From Acinetobacter sp. NIPH 298 (GTDB lineage Bacteria; Pseudomonadota; Gammaproteobacteria; Pseudomonadales; Moraxellaceae), in the NCBI RefSeq assembly GCF_000369505.1, contig NZ_KB850055.1, positions 1,579,706-1,643,705 on the forward strand: a stretch of 64,000 nucleotides of DNA. Direction: 5' to 3'. Shown here piece by piece: positions 46,425-56,459 of this stretch (position 1 is its first letter; every line of letters begins with the position of its first letter). The translations under genes and the position numbers were made by a program. Under the pieces are notes generated by a model that saw only the letters and a list, made by a program, of their open reading frames with translations, made no database searches and was not told where the DNA came from.

Positions 46425-47468
46425 ATGAGACAAACGATTTTAGCTGTATTGTCTTTATCAACGCTTGCTGTGCTCTTAACTGGGTGCGGTGGTGATATGG
46501 TACTTCTAAACAGTAAAGGTCCAGTTGGTCAGGGTCAAGGTAGCCTGATGATGACTGCGATCTATCTAATGCTATTGGTGGTCATCCCATCAATCATTAT
46601 GGCATTATGGTTTGGTTGGAAATATCGCGCGTCAAATAAAGATGCAGACTATAAACCTACTTGGGCACACTCTACGACAATTGAGATCGTTGTTTGGGGT
46701 GTTCCAGTCATTATTATTGGTATTTTAGCTTGGTTAACTTGGTGGGGTTCCCACAAGTATGACCCTTACCGTCCATTAGAATCAGATAAAGCACCATTAA
46801 CGATTCAAGCAATTGCTGAACAGTTCAAATGGGTATTTATCTATCCTGAGCAAAATATTGGTACGGTAAATGAAATACGCTTCCCAGTAAAAACGCCACT
46901 CAGCTTTAAAATCACCTCTAACTTCACAATGAACTCATTCTTCATTCCACAGTTAGGCGGTCAAATTTATGCGATGGCAGGTATGCAAACTCATCTTCAC
47001 TTATTGGCAGATGAGCCAGGTATCTTCCGTGGTATTTCTGCGAACTATTCTGGTTATGGCTTTTCACAAATGCGTTTCATGGCGCATGGTGTTAGTGACG
47101 CAGAATTTGCACAGTGGGTAGAAGCGGTAAAAGCGGGTAATGGTACAAGTATCAATGCTGAAGCAATTCAAAAAGGTACACTTGACCAAGCTGAATTAGC
47201 AACTTTACGTGATGGTAACCGTTCTAAACATCAGATCGAAGTTCTAATCGCCAAAGCAAAAACACCAGAAGAGAAACAAGCGGCTGAGGAAATGAAATCA
47301 TATCCTACTGCCCCACATCCAGTGACTTATTACTCTTCGGTTGAGCCTAAATTGTTCGAATCTGTAATCAATCAATACATGAGCAACTATCATGGTGCAG
47401 ATCACTCAGCATCTTCTGCTGACCACACCACTGATGTTGAACATGCGACAGCTTCTACAGAGGAATAA
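46425..47468 (+). CDS. cyoA: Cytochrome bo3 ubiquinol oxidase subunit II
   Basis: Subunit II of the haem-copper quinol oxidase is anchored in the inner membrane. The 347-residue protein has a lipoprotein signal (VLLTGCGGD), two helices (about residues 40-65 and 85-105), then a periplasmic cupredoxin-like domain with FNTMNSFFIPQLGGQIYAMAG-type sequence (here FTMNSFFIPQLGGQIYAM). CuA ligands are absent, as expected for a quinol rather than cytochrome c oxidase. The C-terminal tail is His/Asp/Ser-rich (HGADHSASSADHTTDVEHA). First gene of cyoABCDE; GAGG seven bases before ATG. Confidence 0.96.
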   Translation: MRQTILAVLSLSTLAVLLTGCGGDMVLLNSKGPVGQGQGSLMMTAIYLMLLVVIPSIIMALWFGWKYRASNKDADYKPTWAHSTTIEIVVWGVPVIIIGILAWLTWWGSHKYDPYRPLESDKAPLTIQAIAEQFKWVFIYPEQNIGTVNEIRFPVKTPLSFKITSNFTMNSFFIPQLGGQIYAMAGMQTHLHLLADEPGIFRGISANYSGYGFSQMRFMAHGVSDAEFAQWVEAVKAGNGTSINAEAIQKGTLDQAELATLRDGNRSKHQIEVLIAKAKTPEEKQAAEEMKSYPTAPHPVTYYSSVEPKLFESVINQYMSNYHGADHSASSADHTTDVEHATASTEE

Positions 47469-47471
47469 GAC

Positions 47472-49454
47472 ATGTTTGGAAAGTTAGGGTTGGATGCAAT
47501 TCCACACGATCCAATCGTGTTGGTGACTATTGCATTAATGGTTTTAGGTGGTATCGCACTTCTTGCAGGTATTACTTATTTCAAAAAATGGGGCTACTTG
47601 TGGAACGAATGGTTCACCTCTGTAGACCATAAAAAAATTGGTATCATGTATATCCTCGTATCAGTGGTCATGCTTCTGCGTGGTTTTGCTGATGCAATCA
47701 TGATGCGTTTACAGCTTTTCCTCGCTAAAGGTGGCGGTGAAGGTTATTTACACCCAGAACACTACGATCAGATTTTCACTGCGCATGGCGTAATCATGAT
47801 CTTCTTCGTAGCAATGGGCCTTGTTGTAGGTATGATGAACATCGCCGTTCCACTGCAAATTGGTGCACGTGACGTGGCTTTCCCATTATTAAACTCTTTG
47901 AGCTTCTGGTTATTCGCCGGTGCTGCTGGTTTGATGATGGCATCTCTTGCGCTTGGTGAGTTCGCAGCAACAGGTTGGATGGCTTACCCTCCTCTATCAG
48001 GTATTGAGTATTCTCCTGGTGTTGGTGTTGATTATTATATTTGGGCACTTCAGGTTTCTGGTCTCGGTACGCTTTTAACAGGTGTTAACTTCTTTGTTAC
48101 CATCATTAAAATGCGCGCGCCAGGCATGAAACTGATGGACATGCCGATCTTCACTTGGACTTCACTTTGTACGGCTGTATTGATCATTGCTTCGTTCCCT
48201 GTATTAACAGGTACACTTGCAATGCTTACACTTGACCGTTACTTCGGTTTCCACTTCTTCACAAATGAGCTTGGCGGTAGTCCAATGCTTTATGTGAACT
48301 TGATTTGGACATGGGGTCACCCTGAAGTATACATCTTAGTATTACCAGCCTTTGGTTTATACTCAGAAATCGTAGCAACCTTCTCTCGTAAAGCGTTGTT
48401 CGGTTATAAGTCTATGGTGTATGCAACCATCGCAATTACTGTACTTGCGTTTGTTGTATGGCTTCACCACTTCTTTACCATGGGTGCTGGTGCGAACGTC
48501 AATGCGTTCTTCGGTATCATGACCATGGTTATTGCGATTCCTACAGGTGTGAAGATCTTCTCTTGGTTATTCACCATGTATAAAGGTCGTATCACATTCA
48601 CGACACCAATGTTATGGACGCTTGGCTTCCTTGTGACTTTTGGTATCGGTGGTTTGACTGGCGTACTTATGGCTGTTCCACCTGCGGACTTCCTTGTACA
48701 TAATTCATTATTCTTAATCGCTCACTTCCATAACGTGATTATCGGTGGTGTGGTGTTTGGTATGTTTGCCGGCATCATCTTCTACTGGCCGAAAATGTTT
48801 GGTTGGAAGCTCAATGAAGCATGGGGTAAAGCCTCATTCTGGTTCTGGTTCATCGGTTTCTATTTTGCATTCATGCCACTTTATATCCTTGGTTTCATGG
48901 GTATGACACGTCGTTTGAATACATATGACAACCCTGAATGGGATCCATACTTAGCGATCGCATTGTTTGGTGCTGTTTTGATTGCAATCGGTATTGCATG
49001 TTTCTTAATGCAAATCATCGTTGGCTTCTTACAACGCAAAGACAATATGGACTACACTGGCGACCCATGGGATAGCCGTACGTTAGAATGGGCAACTTCG
49101 TCTCCAGCTCCATTTTATAACTTTGCGCATGTTCCTGCTGCCGATGGTATTGATCGCTTCTGGACTGACAAAGAAAATGGTGTAGCTTACGCTCGCAATA
49201 CCAAATATGAAGATATCCACATGCCGACAAATCGTGCTGCTGGTTTCGTCATTGCGATGTTCATTACCATTCTTGGTTTTGCTCTCATCTGGCATATTTG
49301 GTGGCTTGCTGTCGTTTCATTCGTCGCTGCTATTATCAGCTTCATCGTAAGCTCATTCACAAAGAATGTGGATTACTATGTCCCTGCTGCTGAAGTAGAA
49401 CGTATTGAGAATGAACGCTATGCGTTACTTGAAAAACACTTGAAGAAGGACTAA
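47472..49454 (+). CDS. cyoB: Cytochrome bo3 ubiquinol oxidase subunit I
   Basis: The catalytic subunit holds haem b, haem o3 and CuB and pumps protons. The 660-residue protein has about 15 membrane helices. Ligand regions are visible: [13 protein letters not shown] (haem b His), [17 protein letters not shown] (CuB His and the cross-linked Tyr helix), [14 protein letters not shown] (CuB His pair) and [16 protein letters not shown] (haem o3 and haem b His). It starts three bases after cyoA and is followed at once by cyoC, so it is clearly operonic. Confidence 0.98.
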   Translation: MFGKLGLDAIPHDPIVLVTIALMVLGGIALLAGITYFKKWGYLWNEWFTSVDHKKIGIMYILVSVVMLLRGFADAIMMRLQLFLAKGGGEGYLHPEHYDQIFTAHGVIMIFFVAMGLVVGMMNIAVPLQIGARDVAFPLLNSLSFWLFAGAAGLMMASLALGEFAATGWMAYPPLSGIEYSPGVGVDYYIWALQVSGLGTLLTGVNFFVTIIKMRAPGMKLMDMPIFTWTSLCTAVLIIASFPVLTGTLAMLTLDRYFGFHFFTNELGGSPMLYVNLIWTWGHPEVYILVLPAFGLYSEIVATFSRKALFGYKSMVYATIAITVLAFVVWLHHFFTMGAGANVNAFFGIMTMVIAIPTGVKIFSWLFTMYKGRITFTTPMLWTLGFLVTFGIGGLTGVLMAVPPADFLVHNSLFLIAHFHNVIIGGVVFGMFAGIIFYWPKMFGWKLNEAWGKASFWFWFIGFYFAFMPLYILGFMGMTRRLNTYDNPEWDPYLAIALFGAVLIAIGIACFLMQIIVGFLQRKDNMDYTGDPWDSRTLEWATSSPAPFYNFAHVPAADGIDRFWTDKENGVAYARNTKYEDIHMPTNRAAGFVIAMFITILGFALIWHIWWLAVVSFVAAIISFIVSSFTKNVDYYVPAAEVERIENERYALLEKHLKKD

Positions 49455-49458
49455 GGAT

Positions 49459-50079
49459 ATGGCTGAAGTACTTCATCACGATAACCACGGACACGACGGT
49501 CATCACGAACATGATGATACCGATATAACGGTCTTTGGTTTCTGGACATATTTGATGAGTGACTTGATCCTTTTCGGATCACTCTTCATCGCATTTGCTG
49601 TATTAAGCAGTCATATTCCACCTGGTACACCTAGTGCATACGACTTATTCCATGATTCTTTGGGATTCGTATTAGCTGAAACCTTTGCACTCCTTATTTC
49701 TTCTGTGACATTTGGTTTTGCAGTACTTGCATCTTATAAAAAGAATGTTAACCAAGTTCTTTTATGGTTAATCATTACTTTTATTTTTGGTGCAACGTTC
49801 ATTGGGATGGAAATCTATGAATTCCATCACCTTGTTCATGAAGGTTATGGCCCAACTAAGAGTGCATTCTTATCAGCGTTCTTTACTTTGGTTGGTACAC
49901 ACGGTATCCACGTAACCTCTGGTTTAGTGTGGATGATCGTACTCATGTATCAGATCAAGAAGAACGGTTTGACACTACCGAATACACGTCGTCTTGCTTG
50001 CTTAAGCTTGTTCTGGCACTTCCTTGACATCGTTTGGATCTGTGTATTCAGCGTCGTTTACTTACTGGGAGTTCTCTAA
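49459..50079 (+). CDS. cyoC: Cytochrome bo3 ubiquinol oxidase subunit III
   Basis: The five-helix subunit III has 206 aa and stabilises subunit I. The N-terminal stretch is very His/Asp-rich ([17 protein letters not shown]), then [20 protein letters not shown] begins helix I. The [12 protein letters not shown] segment is the family signature. It overlaps cyoD by one base in a TAATG junction, which predicts translational coupling. The histidine-rich start could bind metal, but this is only a suggestion. Confidence 0.96.
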   Translation: MAEVLHHDNHGHDGHHEHDDTDITVFGFWTYLMSDLILFGSLFIAFAVLSSHIPPGTPSAYDLFHDSLGFVLAETFALLISSVTFGFAVLASYKKNVNQVLLWLIITFIFGATFIGMEIYEFHHLVHEGYGPTKSAFLSAFFTLVGTHGIHVTSGLVWMIVLMYQIKKNGLTLPNTRRLACLSLFWHFLDIVWICVFSVVYLLGVL

Positions 50080-50408
50080 TGAGTAGTCATGATCATAATG
50101 CTGCTGGCGCATCACACGGTAATGTAAAACAATACACGGTTGGTTTTATCCTTTCTGTCCTACTCACCATCATCCCTTTCGGGATGGTGATGGCTGGCGG
50201 TTTCAGTCGTGGCGTTTTAGTTACAGTAATTGCAATCACTGCCGTAGCTCAGGTACTTGTACAACTTGTGTACTTCTTACACATGAATACATCATCTGAT
50301 CAACGCTGGAACCTTATTGCATTTATCTACACAATTTTATGTATCGCTGTACTTCTAGTCGGTTCTGTGTGGATTATGAATTATCTACATTACAACATGA
50401 TGATCTAA
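50079..50408 (+). CDS. cyoD: Cytochrome bo3 ubiquinol oxidase subunit IV
   Basis: The small three-helix subunit IV, 109 aa from ATG 50079, assists CuB and haem assembly in E. coli. The chosen start overlaps the cyoC stop by one base. The N-terminus is soluble and His-containing (HDHNAAGASHGNVKQYTVGF), followed by FILSVLLTIIPFGMVM and the signature VQLVYFLHMNTSSDQRWN. An upstream in-frame start would lie inside cyoC. Confidence 0.95.
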   Translation: MSSHDHNAAGASHGNVKQYTVGFILSVLLTIIPFGMVMAGGFSRGVLVTVIAITAVAQVLVQLVYFLHMNTSSDQRWNLIAFIYTILCIAVLLVGSVWIMNYLHYNMMI

Positions 50409-50418
50409 ACTGATTGAC

Positions 50419-51297
50419 ATGTTGAAAAAATACTTATTCCTGACTAAGCCAGGAATTCTCTTCGGTAATTTCATTACCACCTTGGGCGGCTTTTTTCTAG
50501 CCGCCCAAGGCTCTATAGACCTCTTCTTATTATTATTGACCTTAATCGGAACAACATTCGTGGTTGCTTCTGGTTGTGTTGTAAATAATGTAATTGATCA
50601 AGACATCGATCAAAAAATGCAACGCACCATGAACCGTGCACTTGTTAAAAAAACAATCTCCTCTCCCATTGCATTACTTTATGCATTAGTACTTGGTCTG
50701 ATTGGCTTTAGCATTCTATGGTTTTATGTCAATGCTTATGCTTTTTTATTCGCAGTTATTGGTTTTGTGGTCTATGTCGGTTTTTATAGTTTGTGGACGA
50801 AACGTACCACAATCCATCAAACCGTGATTGGTAGTATTTCTGGGGCGAGTCCTCCTGTTATTGGTTATACGGCTGTTAGTCATCAATTCGATATGGCTGC
50901 CCTTTTGATTTTTGTTGCATATGCTTTATGGCAAATGCCACACTCATGGGCAATCGCAATCTATCGCTTTGACGATTACAAAAATGCAGGAATTCCTATT
51001 TTACCTGTAGCTCGTTCTATTCTTCGAACGAAAATAGAATCACTCATTTATGTGGTTTTATTTACGCTGGCGATGAACGCACTGTATGTCTATGGATACA
51101 CCGATGTTATTTTTCTGGTGATCTGTAATGCACTTTGCGCGTACTGGTTCTACATTGGTATTTTAGGGTTTAAAGCTGAGAACGATCAGCTTTGGGCAAA
51201 ACGCTTCTTCCTATTTTCAGTGATTTTAATCACTGTGATTAGTTTAAGTTTTAGTTTTACTTTCAATAGCCCTGCACCTTTCCTCCCAATTTTTTAA
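50419..51297 (+). CDS. cyoE: Protohaem IX farnesyltransferase (haem O synthase)
   Basis: CyoE is a UbiA-family prenyltransferase that converts haem b to haem O, the cofactor of subunit I. The 292-residue membrane protein has the family motifs NVIDQDIDQKMQRTMNRAL (the aspartate-rich prenyl-diphosphate site) and YSLWTKRTTIHQTVIGSISGASPP. YRFDDYKNAGIPILP is the second polar site. It is last in cyoABCDE, ten bases after cyoD, and is closed by a terminator. A matching ctaB for a cytochrome c oxidase is not in view. Confidence 0.97.
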   Translation: MLKKYLFLTKPGILFGNFITTLGGFFLAAQGSIDLFLLLLTLIGTTFVVASGCVVNNVIDQDIDQKMQRTMNRALVKKTISSPIALLYALVLGLIGFSILWFYVNAYAFLFAVIGFVVYVGFYSLWTKRTTIHQTVIGSISGASPPVIGYTAVSHQFDMAALLIFVAYALWQMPHSWAIAIYRFDDYKNAGIPILPVARSILRTKIESLIYVVLFTLAMNALYVYGYTDVIFLVICNALCAYWFYIGILGFKAENDQLWAKRFFLFSVILITVISLSFSFTFNSPAPFLPIF

Positions 51298-51326
51298 AAA
51301 GATAGAGATCAGCTCTATCTTTTTAT
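51296..51326 (+). terminator. cyo operon terminator
   Basis: The perfect 12-bp stem AAAAAGATAGAG / CTCTATCTTTTT has a five-base loop. The stem begins in the cyoE stop codon. Confidence 0.92.
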
Positions 51327-51446
51327 TCGCATATCTAGGCTTTACTGCCTTACTTCACGCCAAACGACGAATATCGCTTGCGATTTCAACTAAACCTGTC
51401 TAAAATCGCAGCTTCGCAATTTGCGACTTAACTTTTTAAGTTATGA

Positions 51447-51494
51447 CTCCTTGCTTCTAACATTGTTGTTAGGGGCTGTTTAAACCGTAAGGAG
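51447..51494 (+). promoter_or_regulatory. rpsF leader hairpin masking the ribosome binding site
   Basis: CTCCTT (51447-51452) is exactly complementary to the rpsF ribosome site AAGGAG (51489-51494). Inside lies a second hairpin, CTAACA (51457-51462) with TGTTAG (51467-51472), and a CCG at 51485-51487 just before the ribosome site. This fits the known S6:S18-binding leader RNA in which a CCG is contacted, giving feedback control. Upstream, TGCGATTT (51379) and AAATCGCA (51403) form another small hairpin. Confidence 0.55.
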
Positions 51495-51500
51495 CTGACA

Positions 51501-51884
51501 ATGCGTCATTACGAAATCGTACTTTTAGTACACCCAGATCAAAGCGATCAAGTTGTAGGTATGGTAGAACGCTATATCTCTCAGATCAAAGAAGCTGAAG
51601 GTCAAATTCACCGTTTAGAAGATTGGGGCCGCCGTCAATTGGCTTACCCGATTAACAAAATTCATAAAGCGCACTACATTCTTATGAATGTTGAATGTGG
51701 TCAAACGACTCTTGATGAATTAGAAGAATTGTTCCGTTATAACGATGCAATTATTCGTAACATCATTATTCGTCGTGAACACGCAATTACTGAAGAATCT
51801 TTACTTGCGAAAAGTGCTGAAGAAAAACGTGCGCGTAAAGCTCAACGTGAAGAAGCACAACACGTCACTCAAGAAGCTGAATAA
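51501..51884 (+). CDS. rpsF: 30S ribosomal protein S6
   Basis: S6 binds 16S rRNA together with S18 in the platform of the small subunit. The 127-residue protein matches along its length: [41 protein letters not shown] and [16 protein letters not shown]. The C-terminal tail is acidic and Glu/Ala-rich ([18 protein letters not shown]), as in bacteria that glutamylate S6; no rimK is in view. It is first of rpsF-rpsR-rplI; priB is absent between rpsF and rpsR. Confidence 0.98.
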   Translation: MRHYEIVLLVHPDQSDQVVGMVERYISQIKEAEGQIHRLEDWGRRQLAYPINKIHKAHYILMNVECGQTTLDELEELFRYNDAIIRNIIIRREHAITEESLLAKSAEEKRARKAQREEAQHVTQEAE

Positions 51885-51895
51885 GGAGAACCTCA

Positions 51896-52123
51896 ATGGC
51901 ACGTTTTTACCGTCGTCGCAAGTTCTGCCGCTTTACAGCTGAGAAAGTTGCGTACATCGACTATAAAGATATCGACACTTTAAAACAGTACATTACTGAA
52001 AACGGCAAGATTGTTCCTAGCCGTATTACAGGTACTAAAGCTCGTTATCAACGTCAATTAGCATTAGCTATTAAACAAGCTCGCTATTTGTCTTTGATTC
52101 CGTACACTGACAACCATAAGTAA
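51896..52123 (+). CDS. rpsR: 30S ribosomal protein S18
   Basis: S18 is the basic 75-residue partner of S6 on the small-subunit platform. [18 protein letters not shown] start (here [16 protein letters not shown]), [40 protein letters not shown] core and LIPYTDNHK end are diagnostic. It starts 11 bases after rpsF with GGAG upstream. It is part of the same operon as rplI. Confidence 0.98.
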   Translation: MARFYRRRKFCRFTAEKVAYIDYKDIDTLKQYITENGKIVPSRITGTKARYQRQLALAIKQARYLSLIPYTDNHK

Positions 52124-52135
52124 GTGAGGTGAGCT

Positions 52136-52582
52136 GTGGACGTTATCTTATTACAACGCATTAAAAATCTTGGTAAATTAGGCGACAAAGTATCAGTTAA
52201 AGCTGGTTACGGTCGTAACTTCTTGATTCCTCAAGGTAAAGCAGTAGCTGCTACTGAAGCAAATACTTCTGCTTTTGAAGCACGTCGTGCTGAACTTGAG
52301 AAACAAGAAGCTGACATTTTGGCTTCTGCAAATGCACGTGCTGAACAATTGAACGAAGTTAATATCGTTATCACTGCTAAAGCTGGTGATGAAGGTAAAC
52401 TTTTCGGTTCTATCGGTACTCGTGATATTGCTGATGCTTTAACGAATGCTGGTCTAGTTGTAGACCGTGCAGAAGTTCGTTTACCAAACGGTGCGCTTCG
52501 TCACACTGGTGAATTCAACGTCGCAATTCAATTGCATCATGATGTTGTTGCTGAAGTTCTCGTTACTATCGTATCTGAGTAA
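52136..52582 (+). CDS. rplI: 50S ribosomal protein L9
   Basis: L9 binds 23S rRNA near the L1 stalk and helps keep reading frame. The 148-residue protein has the N-terminal [19 protein letters not shown] and [13 protein letters not shown] segment. A long connecting helix (about residues 41-75) leads to the C-terminal domain with [12 protein letters not shown]. The start is GTG with GAGGTGAG upstream. It ends the operon before a strong terminator. Confidence 0.98.
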   Translation: MDVILLQRIKNLGKLGDKVSVKAGYGRNFLIPQGKAVAATEANTSAFEARRAELEKQEADILASANARAEQLNEVNIVITAKAGDEGKLFGSIGTRDIADALTNAGLVVDRAEVRLPNGALRHTGEFNVAIQLHHDVVAEVLVTIVSE

Positions 52583-52590
52583 TTTCTGCA

Positions 52591-52623
52591 AAAAAAAGAG
52601 CATGTTTTACATGCTCTTTTTTT
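52591..52623 (+). terminator. rplI operon terminator
   Basis: The stem GAGCATGT / ACATGCTC is flanked by A- and T-runs of seven or more bases. Confidence 0.92.
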
Positions 52624-52669
52624 ATGCCTAATCATCATGTAATTACAAAGTTAATGATTAAAAATACAA

Positions 52670-53224
52670 TTAGCGCATCTCCAATAAATATTTCACATAA
52701 TTTACTGCACTTTGTTCAATATCATTTTGGGTAGGCTGAACCTCTCCTTCCTCTGGATTAGTGTCCATTCCATAAAACGCATACATAGCTTGATAGTCAG
52801 CCTTCACATAACGCGCTGTAAGCTCAAAAGGCGCACACAGTTCTTTGAGGCTGAACTGGTATCGCCCATCTCCTGAATAGTCTTTCTCTTTAATACCTGC
52901 TGACACAGCGAGCGTTATTTTTTTATCTTTTAACTGATTACCTGTAGATCCATAAGCCCAGCCATAGGTAAGCACATCATCCAACCACTGTTTTAATAAT
53001 GGAGGGCAGTTAAACCAATAAATCGGGAATTGGAAGACCAAATCTTGATGCGCTTCAACCAATGCCTGTTCTTTTATTACATCAATACGACCATCGGGGT
53101 AACTTTTATAAAGCTCATGTACAGTGAACTCATCTGGATATTGTTGTAACTCCTCCGTCCAACGTTTATTAATGACGGAATTATCAATATCAGGGTGAGC
53201 AATAATCACTAGCGTTTTTTTCAT
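52670..53224 (-). CDS. NAD(P)H-dependent oxidoreductase, flavodoxin_2 (KefF-like)
   Basis: The 184-residue flavodoxin-fold protein starts at ATG 53224, directly before the first strand KKTLVIIAHPD. FQFPIYWFNCPPLLKQWLDDVLTYGWAYG is the FMN/dimer region. The family includes KefF and quinone reductases; no KefC-type potassium efflux gene is adjacent, so a stand-alone detoxification role is more likely. It diverges from an HxlR-type regulator, which is a recurring pairing. It is a distant paralogue of the protein encoded at 28118-28744, which has a TetR neighbour instead. Confidence 0.88.
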   Translation of the reverse strand: MKKTLVIIAHPDIDNSVINKRWTEELQQYPDEFTVHELYKSYPDGRIDVIKEQALVEAHQDLVFQFPIYWFNCPPLLKQWLDDVLTYGWAYGSTGNQLKDKKITLAVSAGIKEKDYSGDGRYQFSLKELCAPFELTARYVKADYQAMYAFYGMDTNPEEGEVQPTQNDIEQSAVNYVKYLLEMR

Positions 53225-53358
53225 TCCAACAAACTCCATCAAACTTATGAATCGTTCAGTAAAAGGTATGAAATTGATTATAAATCTACGCTATAAATAA
53301 TTTAAGTACGGTAATTATGGTTATATACTAGACCAAAAGTTAGTGTCAGAAGAAAATT

Positions 53359-53694
53359 ATGGAAATTTGTGCACCCCCACATATCGACTTAGAACAAACA
53401 GATTTTGGATACACACTTTCATTGATCAATGGAAAGTACAAAATGATTATCATGTATTGGCTTTATCAACATAAGTCCATCATGCGCTTTAATGAGTTAA
53501 AACGTTCGATTGGCAATATTTCATTCAAGACTTTAAGTCTTACCTTGAAAGAAATGGAAAGAGATCAGCTTATTATTCGTAATGAATATCCTCAAATCCC
53601 GCCCAAAGTTGAATACAGTCTGTCAGAACGTGGACTCTCCTTGATTCCTCTGTTAGACATGATGTGCCAATGGGGAGCTTCCAATCGACTCTAG
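53359..53694 (+). CDS. HxlR-family transcriptional regulator
   Basis: The 111-residue winged-helix protein has the HxlR pattern: SLINGKYKMIIMYWLYQHKSIMRFNELKR, then IGNISFKTLSLTLKEMERDQLI and the wing YPQIPPKVEYSLSERGLSLIPLLDMMCQWG. An N-terminal cysteine (residue 4) is present, a position used for redox or electrophile sensing in several HxlR proteins (inferred here). Divergent from the flavodoxin-fold oxidoreductase, it probably controls that gene from the 134-base shared region. No clean operator palindrome was found there. Confidence 0.88.
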   Translation: MEICAPPHIDLEQTDFGYTLSLINGKYKMIIMYWLYQHKSIMRFNELKRSIGNISFKTLSLTLKEMERDQLIIRNEYPQIPPKVEYSLSERGLSLIPLLDMMCQWGASNRL

Positions 53695-53813
53695 AATCTA
53701 AACTACACTTTTTCACCAATTAAACAATTTTTCTAAATTAAGTTCACTTGATGTGATTCATTTGGATTAAGATAGTCAGTTGTTACTGTTTCATCTTTCT
53801 ATTAGGTCTTGTT

Positions 53814-55259
53814 ATGTCACAGGCGAATGCCAATTTTACAAAAAATCCTCCAAAGACAGAGAGTAAAATGAGTGACTCAGGTCAACTAAAGGAATTCCGT
53901 ACCCCTCCCCACAATCTTGCCATTGAGCAAGCTGTACTTGCTGCATTGATGACGGTTGCTGAATCATTTGAACAAGTCAGTGACATGCTGAAAGAAAATG
54001 ATTTTTACGCAACACGACATAAATATATCTATCGCGCAATTGAGAAACTTGCCCAAGAAAATTCACCTTATGATGCAGTTCTAGTCAATGATTGGTTACT
54101 TAAACAAAATCTACTCGATGCAATTGGTGGCGAAGAATATTTAATGCAATTGATGGCTGATTCGCCTTCAAGTTTTTATAATCTTGAAACTTATGCCAAC
54201 AAAATCAAAGAATTTTCTACCTTACGTACAATGATCAAAGTAAGTACCGATATTCTACAAAATGCTTACGATACCAAAGGTCGTCCTGTCAGTGAAATCC
54301 TTGATCTTGCTGAAACTCAAATCTTTTCATTGGCAGAACAACATAACAATAATAAAAAAGATTCAGGTCCTAAATCGATTAGTTCAGTGACAGCCGATGT
54401 AATCATGAAACTCGATGAACTTTCTAAATTAGAAGGAAGTATCACAGGTTTAACTACAGGCTTCTTAGAACTGGATAATAAAACCTCAGGGATGCAAGCT
54501 GGAGATTTAATCATTGTTGCAGCGCGTCCATCGATGGGTAAAACCACATTTGCCATGAACTTGGTTGAAAGTGTTTTACAATATAATCGATTGCCTGCAC
54601 TGGTTTTTTCTATGGAAATGCCAGCAGACTCGATCGCCATGCGTTTGATTTCCGCAATGGGTAAAGTCCATCAAGGGCATTTACGATCAGGTAATCTTGA
54701 TGCAGATGAATGGACCAAAGTCACAGGTACAATTTTGCAGTTACAACAAATGCAATTGTATATTGATGACTCCTCTGCCTTGCCACCAACTGAACTAAGA
54801 GCACGTGCACGGCGTATCGCCAAAATGCATGATGGCAAAATTGGCTGTATCATGGTCGACTATTTACAGTTGATGAAAGTCCCAGGCATGGGAGATAACC
54901 GTGTTGGCGAGATTTCTGAAATTTCTCGAAGCCTGAAAGCCTTGGCAAAAGAAATGCAATGTCCTGTGATCGCACTGTCTCAGCTTAACCGTAGTTTGGA
55001 GAACAGACCAAACAAACGCCCTGTTATGTCTGACTTGCGTGAATCTGGTGCCATCGAGCAGGATGCTGACTTAATCATGTTTATTTACCGTGATGAAGTC
55101 TATAACAAAGAATCTAAAGAGGCAGGTACTGCTGAGATTATTATCGGGAAACAGCGTAATGGCCCGATTGGTTCTGTCCGTTTAGCATTTGAGGGTCAAT
55201 ACACTCGATTTAGTAATCTATCACCTGAGTTCTATGCTCAATACGATAACGATGAATAA
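53814..55259 (+). CDS. dnaB: Replicative DNA helicase DnaB
   Basis: DnaB is the hexameric 5'-3' helicase at the replication fork. The 481-residue protein has an N-terminal primase-interacting domain (about residues 35-140, PHNLAIEQAVLAALM) and the RecA-like motor with Walker A ARPSMGKTTFAMN. IMVDYLQLM (Walker B) and SQLNRSLENRPNKRP follow, then ESGAIEQDADLIMFIYRDE. No intein is present. The first 30 residues are a non-conserved extension, and a second in-frame ATG at codon 19 is an alternative start. It precedes alr, as in E. coli. Confidence 0.97.
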   Translation: MSQANANFTKNPPKTESKMSDSGQLKEFRTPPHNLAIEQAVLAALMTVAESFEQVSDMLKENDFYATRHKYIYRAIEKLAQENSPYDAVLVNDWLLKQNLLDAIGGEEYLMQLMADSPSSFYNLETYANKIKEFSTLRTMIKVSTDILQNAYDTKGRPVSEILDLAETQIFSLAEQHNNNKKDSGPKSISSVTADVIMKLDELSKLEGSITGLTTGFLELDNKTSGMQAGDLIIVAARPSMGKTTFAMNLVESVLQYNRLPALVFSMEMPADSIAMRLISAMGKVHQGHLRSGNLDADEWTKVTGTILQLQQMQLYIDDSSALPPTELRARARRIAKMHDGKIGCIMVDYLQLMKVPGMGDNRVGEISEISRSLKALAKEMQCPVIALSQLNRSLENRPNKRPVMSDLRESGAIEQDADLIMFIYRDEVYNKESKEAGTAEIIIGKQRNGPIGSVRLAFEGQYTRFSNLSPEFYAQYDNDE

Positions 55260-55317
55260 TACTTAATTTAATACCTGCTTTATATACTTTCCAAGTCGTC
55301 CCAAAGGAGAAATCAGG

Positions 55318-56391
55318 GTGCGCCAAGCAACAGTTTATATTGACAGTTCCGCACTGCAATATAATTTAAACCGTGTCAAACAACTTGCTCCACATTCAAA
55401 AATTGTAAGTATGGTTAAAGCTAATGCTTACGGACATGGAATCAAAGACTGCTTAGCCGCCTTAGATCGCACAGATGCTTTTGGTGTCGCCTGCTTAGAA
55501 GAAGCCATTGAGATCAGGCAACTTGGATACACTCAACCCATTACGTTAATTGAAGGCGTTTTTTCTGAAGATGAAATGACGCATGTGATTCAATATCAAC
55601 TTGAATGTATGGTTCATCACGCTCAACAAGTTGAATGGTTGATAGCACATAAAAATGCGTATAACGCACTCGGCTTAAAAGTATGGGTCAAATTAAATAG
55701 TGGTATGAACCGTTTAGGCTTCAAAATCACAGAAATCATTGCTGTCATTCAACGTTTAAAAGCTGAAGGCTTTAGCTGCGTTTTAGCTATGCATTTTGCA
55801 AATGCAGATGCAGACCATCCTTTAAACGAACAGCAAATAGATCAGTTTCTACAAGTAAAACAAGCTTGTGAGCCGATCATGGCTTCTTGCTGTAATTCTG
55901 CGGCTATCTTTAAATATCCTGAATTACATTTCGATTTTGTCCGTCCAGGAATCATGCTTTATGGTGCAACGCCATTTGCTGATAAAAACGTACATACACT
56001 TGATTTAAAACCAGTCATGACTTTTAGTGCTGAAATCATTGCCTTAAATCATATTCAACAAGGTGAGCATGTCGGTTATGGTTCTAGTTTCACTGCGACA
56101 AAAAATATGAAAATTGCCATCGTTTCTGTTGGTTATGGCGATGGATATCCGCGTGCTTATCTAAAACCAAACTTCGTTGCGATTAATCAAAAACTTGTTC
56201 CAGTTGTCGGGCGTGTCAGTATGGATATGCTTGCAATCGATGTAACTGACATTGAGGCTGAAATAGGCACCCGAGTTGAACTTTGGGGTAAGCATCGCTT
56301 AGTCGATGATGTTGCAGATGCCAATGGCACCATTGGATACGAACTACTGTGTCGTTTAACACAAAGACCATCTCGACGGAAAAACCCGTAA
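55318..56391 (+). CDS. alr: Alanine racemase
   Basis: This PLP enzyme makes D-alanine for peptidoglycan. The 357-residue protein has the PLP lysine in MVKANAYGHG (about residue 33), the second catalytic tyrosine in HVGYGSSFTA and the C-terminal GRVSMDMLAIDVTD. The start is GTG with AAAGGAG upstream. It lies 58 bases after dnaB, as in many gammaproteobacteria, which favours Alr over the catabolic DadX; no dadA is near. A short A/T-rich gap follows, with an inverted repeat before doxX. Confidence 0.96.
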   Translation: MRQATVYIDSSALQYNLNRVKQLAPHSKIVSMVKANAYGHGIKDCLAALDRTDAFGVACLEEAIEIRQLGYTQPITLIEGVFSEDEMTHVIQYQLECMVHHAQQVEWLIAHKNAYNALGLKVWVKLNSGMNRLGFKITEIIAVIQRLKAEGFSCVLAMHFANADADHPLNEQQIDQFLQVKQACEPIMASCCNSAAIFKYPELHFDFVRPGIMLYGATPFADKNVHTLDLKPVMTFSAEIIALNHIQQGEHVGYGSSFTATKNMKIAIVSVGYGDGYPRAYLKPNFVAINQKLVPVVGRVSMDMLAIDVTDIEAEIGTRVELWGKHRLVDDVADANGTIGYELLCRLTQRPSRRKNP

Positions 56392-56409
56392 CCAAATACT
56401 CCTTGTGCT

Positions 56410-56459
56410 CTTTTTTCGTTTTATCTTTAATACGATTTTGACGATTTAAACGAAAAAAG
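56410..56459 (+). promoter_or_regulatory. 12-bp-arm inverted repeat touching the doxX start codon
   Basis: CTTTTTTCGTTT (56410-56421) and AAACGAAAAAAG (56448-56459) are exact complements. The right arm ends two bases before the doxX ATG, where a ribosome site should be, and no classical ribosome site is visible. The hairpin could either terminate alr transcripts on the minus strand sense or shut translation of doxX. Confidence 0.5.
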
